Source of the DNA: Prorocentrum cordatum
Taxonomy: Eukaryota; Sar; Dinophyceae; Prorocentrales; Prorocentraceae
Direction: 5' to 3'
DNA length: 64,000 bases
NCBI GenBank assembly: GCA_963575745.1
Contig: CAUYUJ010012669.1
Span: 1,097,790-1,161,789 of the forward strand
Positions 62,295 through 64,000 of this stretch are shown piece after piece; position 1 is the stretch's first letter, and every line of letters begins with the position of its first letter. The position numbers and the translations under genes were made by a program. The notes under the pieces are model-generated. The model was not told the origin of the DNA. It made no database searches and was given only the letters and a program-made list of their open reading frames with translations.

Positions 62295-62840
62295 CTGGAG
62301 GAGGAGGAGGAGGAGGAGGAGGAGGAGGAGGAGGAGGAGGAGGAGGAGGAGGAGGAGGAGGAGGAAAAGAGGAGGAGGAGGAAGGGGAAGAGAGGAGGAG
62401 GAGGAGGAGGAGGAGAGGAGGAGGAGGAGGAGGAGGAGGGAGGAGGAGGGGAAGGAGGACGAGGAGGAGATGGAGAAGGAGGAGGAGGGAGGAGGGAGGC
62501 GGAGGAGGGGGAGGAGGGGGAGAGGGAGGAGGGGGGGGGAGGGTGAGACAGAGGAGGAGGGGAAGGCAGAGGAGGAGGAGAAGGAGGGAGAGGAGGGGGG
62601 GATGGGGGGGGAGAGGAGAGGGGGAAGGGGAGGGGAGATACGATACGATACGATACGATACGAAAATGACTGGGGCCTGCTCGTCTGAAGTTCTCAACTG
62701 CAAGCAGCTGGGTAAAGGGGGATGGGGAAGAGGAGGAGCAAGAGGGGAAGGAGGAGGAAGAGGATGAGGAGGAGGAGGGGGAAACGGAGGAGGAGGAGGA
62801 GGAGGAGGAGGAGGAGGAGAAGGGGAGGGCGAAGGGGGGA
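62295..62840. repeat. Polypurine (GGA)n megatract with (GATAC)n island
   Basis: About 540 bp of AGG/GGA triplets and G runs on the plus strand, which forms the polypyrimidine tract just upstream of the exon acceptor at 62294 on the minus strand. It is interrupted at 62637-62662 by five copies of GATAC and a short unique segment (62663-62710). Confidence 0.92.
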
Positions 62841-63054
62841 AGGGAAAGAGGGAAGGCGAGGGGAGCAGGGGACGAGGGGCAGGCTGCCCTGGGCAGGTGC
62901 ACTGCTGAAGCCACTGCCCGTGTCAGAAGTGGGGGGGGGGGAGAGGGGCACTCCCTCCCCTTTCCCCCCATCCCTCCCCCTCGCCCCTTCTCCCTCCCGC
63001 GCCCTCTCCCATCCCCCCCCCTTCTCCGTCCCTGCGGCACGTTCGTGTCGCAAC
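62841..63054. other. Intron sequence, no gene seen
   Basis: Mixed and pyrimidine-rich DNA (CCCTCCCCCTCGCCCC near 62985) between the polypurine tract and the dispersed repeat. No exon recognised. Confidence 0.4.
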
Positions 63055-63125
63055 GACCCAGGCGCTGGTTTCCCACACCGCGCGGGTCGTTCGAGCTTTT
63101 TCGATCGCCGGATCGTTCCGCGCCA
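63055..63125. repeat. Dispersed ~70-bp repeat, copy 2
   Basis: Matches 54665-54765: CTGGTTTCCCACACCGCGCG, then GAGC(TTTT)TCGATCGCCGGATCGTTCC. Both copies lie in introns of the coiled-coil gene, in the same orientation. Confidence 0.75.
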
Positions 63126-63244
63126 CTTGCGGCGCTCAAACGTGCACGCCCGTGGCGGGGTCGCCGCCGCGTCGACACGGCGCGAATCTGCCGCGGTGGA
63201 CAAATCCGAGCGGGCGGGCCCGAAGCTCGCTGCGTTTGCCGGGC

Positions 63245-63364
63245 CCCGCCGTCGTCGCTCTCGTCGTCCTCGGCCTCGCCGTCGCCGGCCTGCTGGGCGG
63301 GCGCCCTCGCGATGCCCGCGCGGGCCTTCAGCTCCTGCACGGTGGCCTGCTGGGCGTCCAGCAC
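63245..63364 (-). CDS. Coiled-coil protein exon (first seen)
   Basis: Acceptor CCCCCGCAG|GTGCTGG at 63364. It encodes VLDAQQATVQELKARAGIAR, APAQQAGDGEAEDDESDDGG, a helical start followed by an acidic patch. Coding sense is clear from G/C third positions. It is the most upstream exon visible. An acceptor at its start shows that the gene continues to the right, beyond 63.4 kb. Confidence 0.6.
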
Positions 63365-64000
63365 CTGCGGGGGGAGGGGGCGGGGCCGCGGCGGCGGCCG
63401 GGGCGGGGGGCGCGAGGCGAGGCGGGAGGCCGAGGAGGCGGGGGGGGGGCGGCGCGGCCCCACGCGCGAGGGGAGGGCGAGGGGCGGCGAGCGGAGGCAG
63501 GCGCCAGGCGCGAGGCGGGAGGTCGCCGTCGAACGCGGGCGCGGGGCGTGGCCCGTGCTCCCATGACTCGGGGGGGGGGGGGGCCGGGTGGCGCGGGCAA
63601 CGGGGGGCAGGAGGAGGCAAGAGGGAGAGGAACGACCGTCCCGAAGCGGAGGAGGGAGGGGAAGGGGAGGGGAGGAGGGAGGGGAGGGAGGGAGGGCAGG
63701 GGGGAGCGGGGGGAGAGGGGAGGTGTTAGTTCGGGGGCTCTGGGGTGGGAAGGGGAGGCGGGACAGGTTACTGGCGCGGTGGGCTGCTCTGCCCTCGCCC
63801 ATGGGGCACGGACGAGGCCTGCTGGCCTGGTGCTCCACATTGCGGGCCATACTTACACAACAAAACATACGACAAACGCCCCTGCAGTAGTTACCGGCGC
63901 AAGGTTGCAGCGTTTGTGTGGGCTCGTTGACTGGACCATCGCGAAGGCCGAGGGAATAACGTTCAGGTATGTTCGAACGTCTTTGTGCCTCCCCAACCGC
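63365..64000. other. G-rich intronic/intergenic DNA
   Basis: 63370-63740 is dominated by GGGGAGGGG, GAGGCGGGG and poly-G (63570-63583). 63740-64000 is unique, with no exon recognised. Large open frames on the minus strand are Pro/Ser/Arg artefacts. Confidence 0.45.

Overview
The window looks like a nuclear contig from a dinoflagellate. The sequence is strongly GC-rich and crowded with triplet and longer microsatellites. Genes are sparse and broken into short exons, with introns from tens of bases to several kilobases, and the AG of most acceptors is followed by G. The mobile-element proteins are of the divergent copia and non-LTR types seen in dinoflagellates. The species cannot be fixed from this sequence. 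A run of 100 N at 20173-20272 marks a scaffold gap, so order across that point rests on the assembly.

Layout. 0-8.6 kb: almost entirely repeats (AGCTA pentamers, a 77-bp tandem array whose units each carry an inverted repeat, a dispersed CCAAGA-rich family, polypyrimidine tracts, and a complex ~0.5-kb repeat in three to four copies). 8.6-14.2 kb (minus): a very long intronless reading frame that starts with a complete UPF1-like SF1 helicase, continues into a cysteine-rich segment and ends in a charged Trp/Arg/Gly-rich tail. One in-frame TAG and probably two frameshifts interrupt it. 14.5-19.9 kb (minus): a multi-exon family-2 glycosyltransferase (cellulose/chitin-synthase-like), assembled here from at least seven exons, two of which could be joined exactly by phase. 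20.3-21.9 kb: a heptamer satellite and G-run/C-run DNA.

24.0-36.2 kb (minus): one Ty1/copia retrotransposon of about 12.2 kb. It has two ~350-bp LTRs about 90 % identical by eye, a tRNA-iMet-type primer site, gag, a CCHC knuckle, a RING-like domain, aspartic protease, a methyltransferase-like segment, integrase, reverse transcriptase and RNase H. Stops, frameshifts and a ~1.4-kb low-complexity block inside integrase show it is dead. It sits in a polypyrimidine tract. 36.9-41.1 kb (plus): remnants of one or two non-LTR (LINE) elements.

41-64 kb: mostly low-complexity and tandem DNA (GAC, GAT, CTC, CACAGA, a TTTTCGGCGC minisatellite, G/C-run hairpins, and a tandem repeat that reverses orientation near 59.4 kb). 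Within it are a broken coding region on the minus strand (49.86-51.6 kb), isolated exon candidates (44.4-45.1, 48.2-48.4 and 49-49.6 kb), and at least four minus-strand exons of a coiled-coil protein between 63.4 and 54.5 kb whose introns carry long CCT-type tracts.

The genes form no operon or pathway. The strongest host genes are the glycosyltransferase and the coiled-coil gene; the helicase frame may be a retrogene or mobile cargo. No rRNA, tRNA, CRISPR or convincing spliced-leader sequence was seen.
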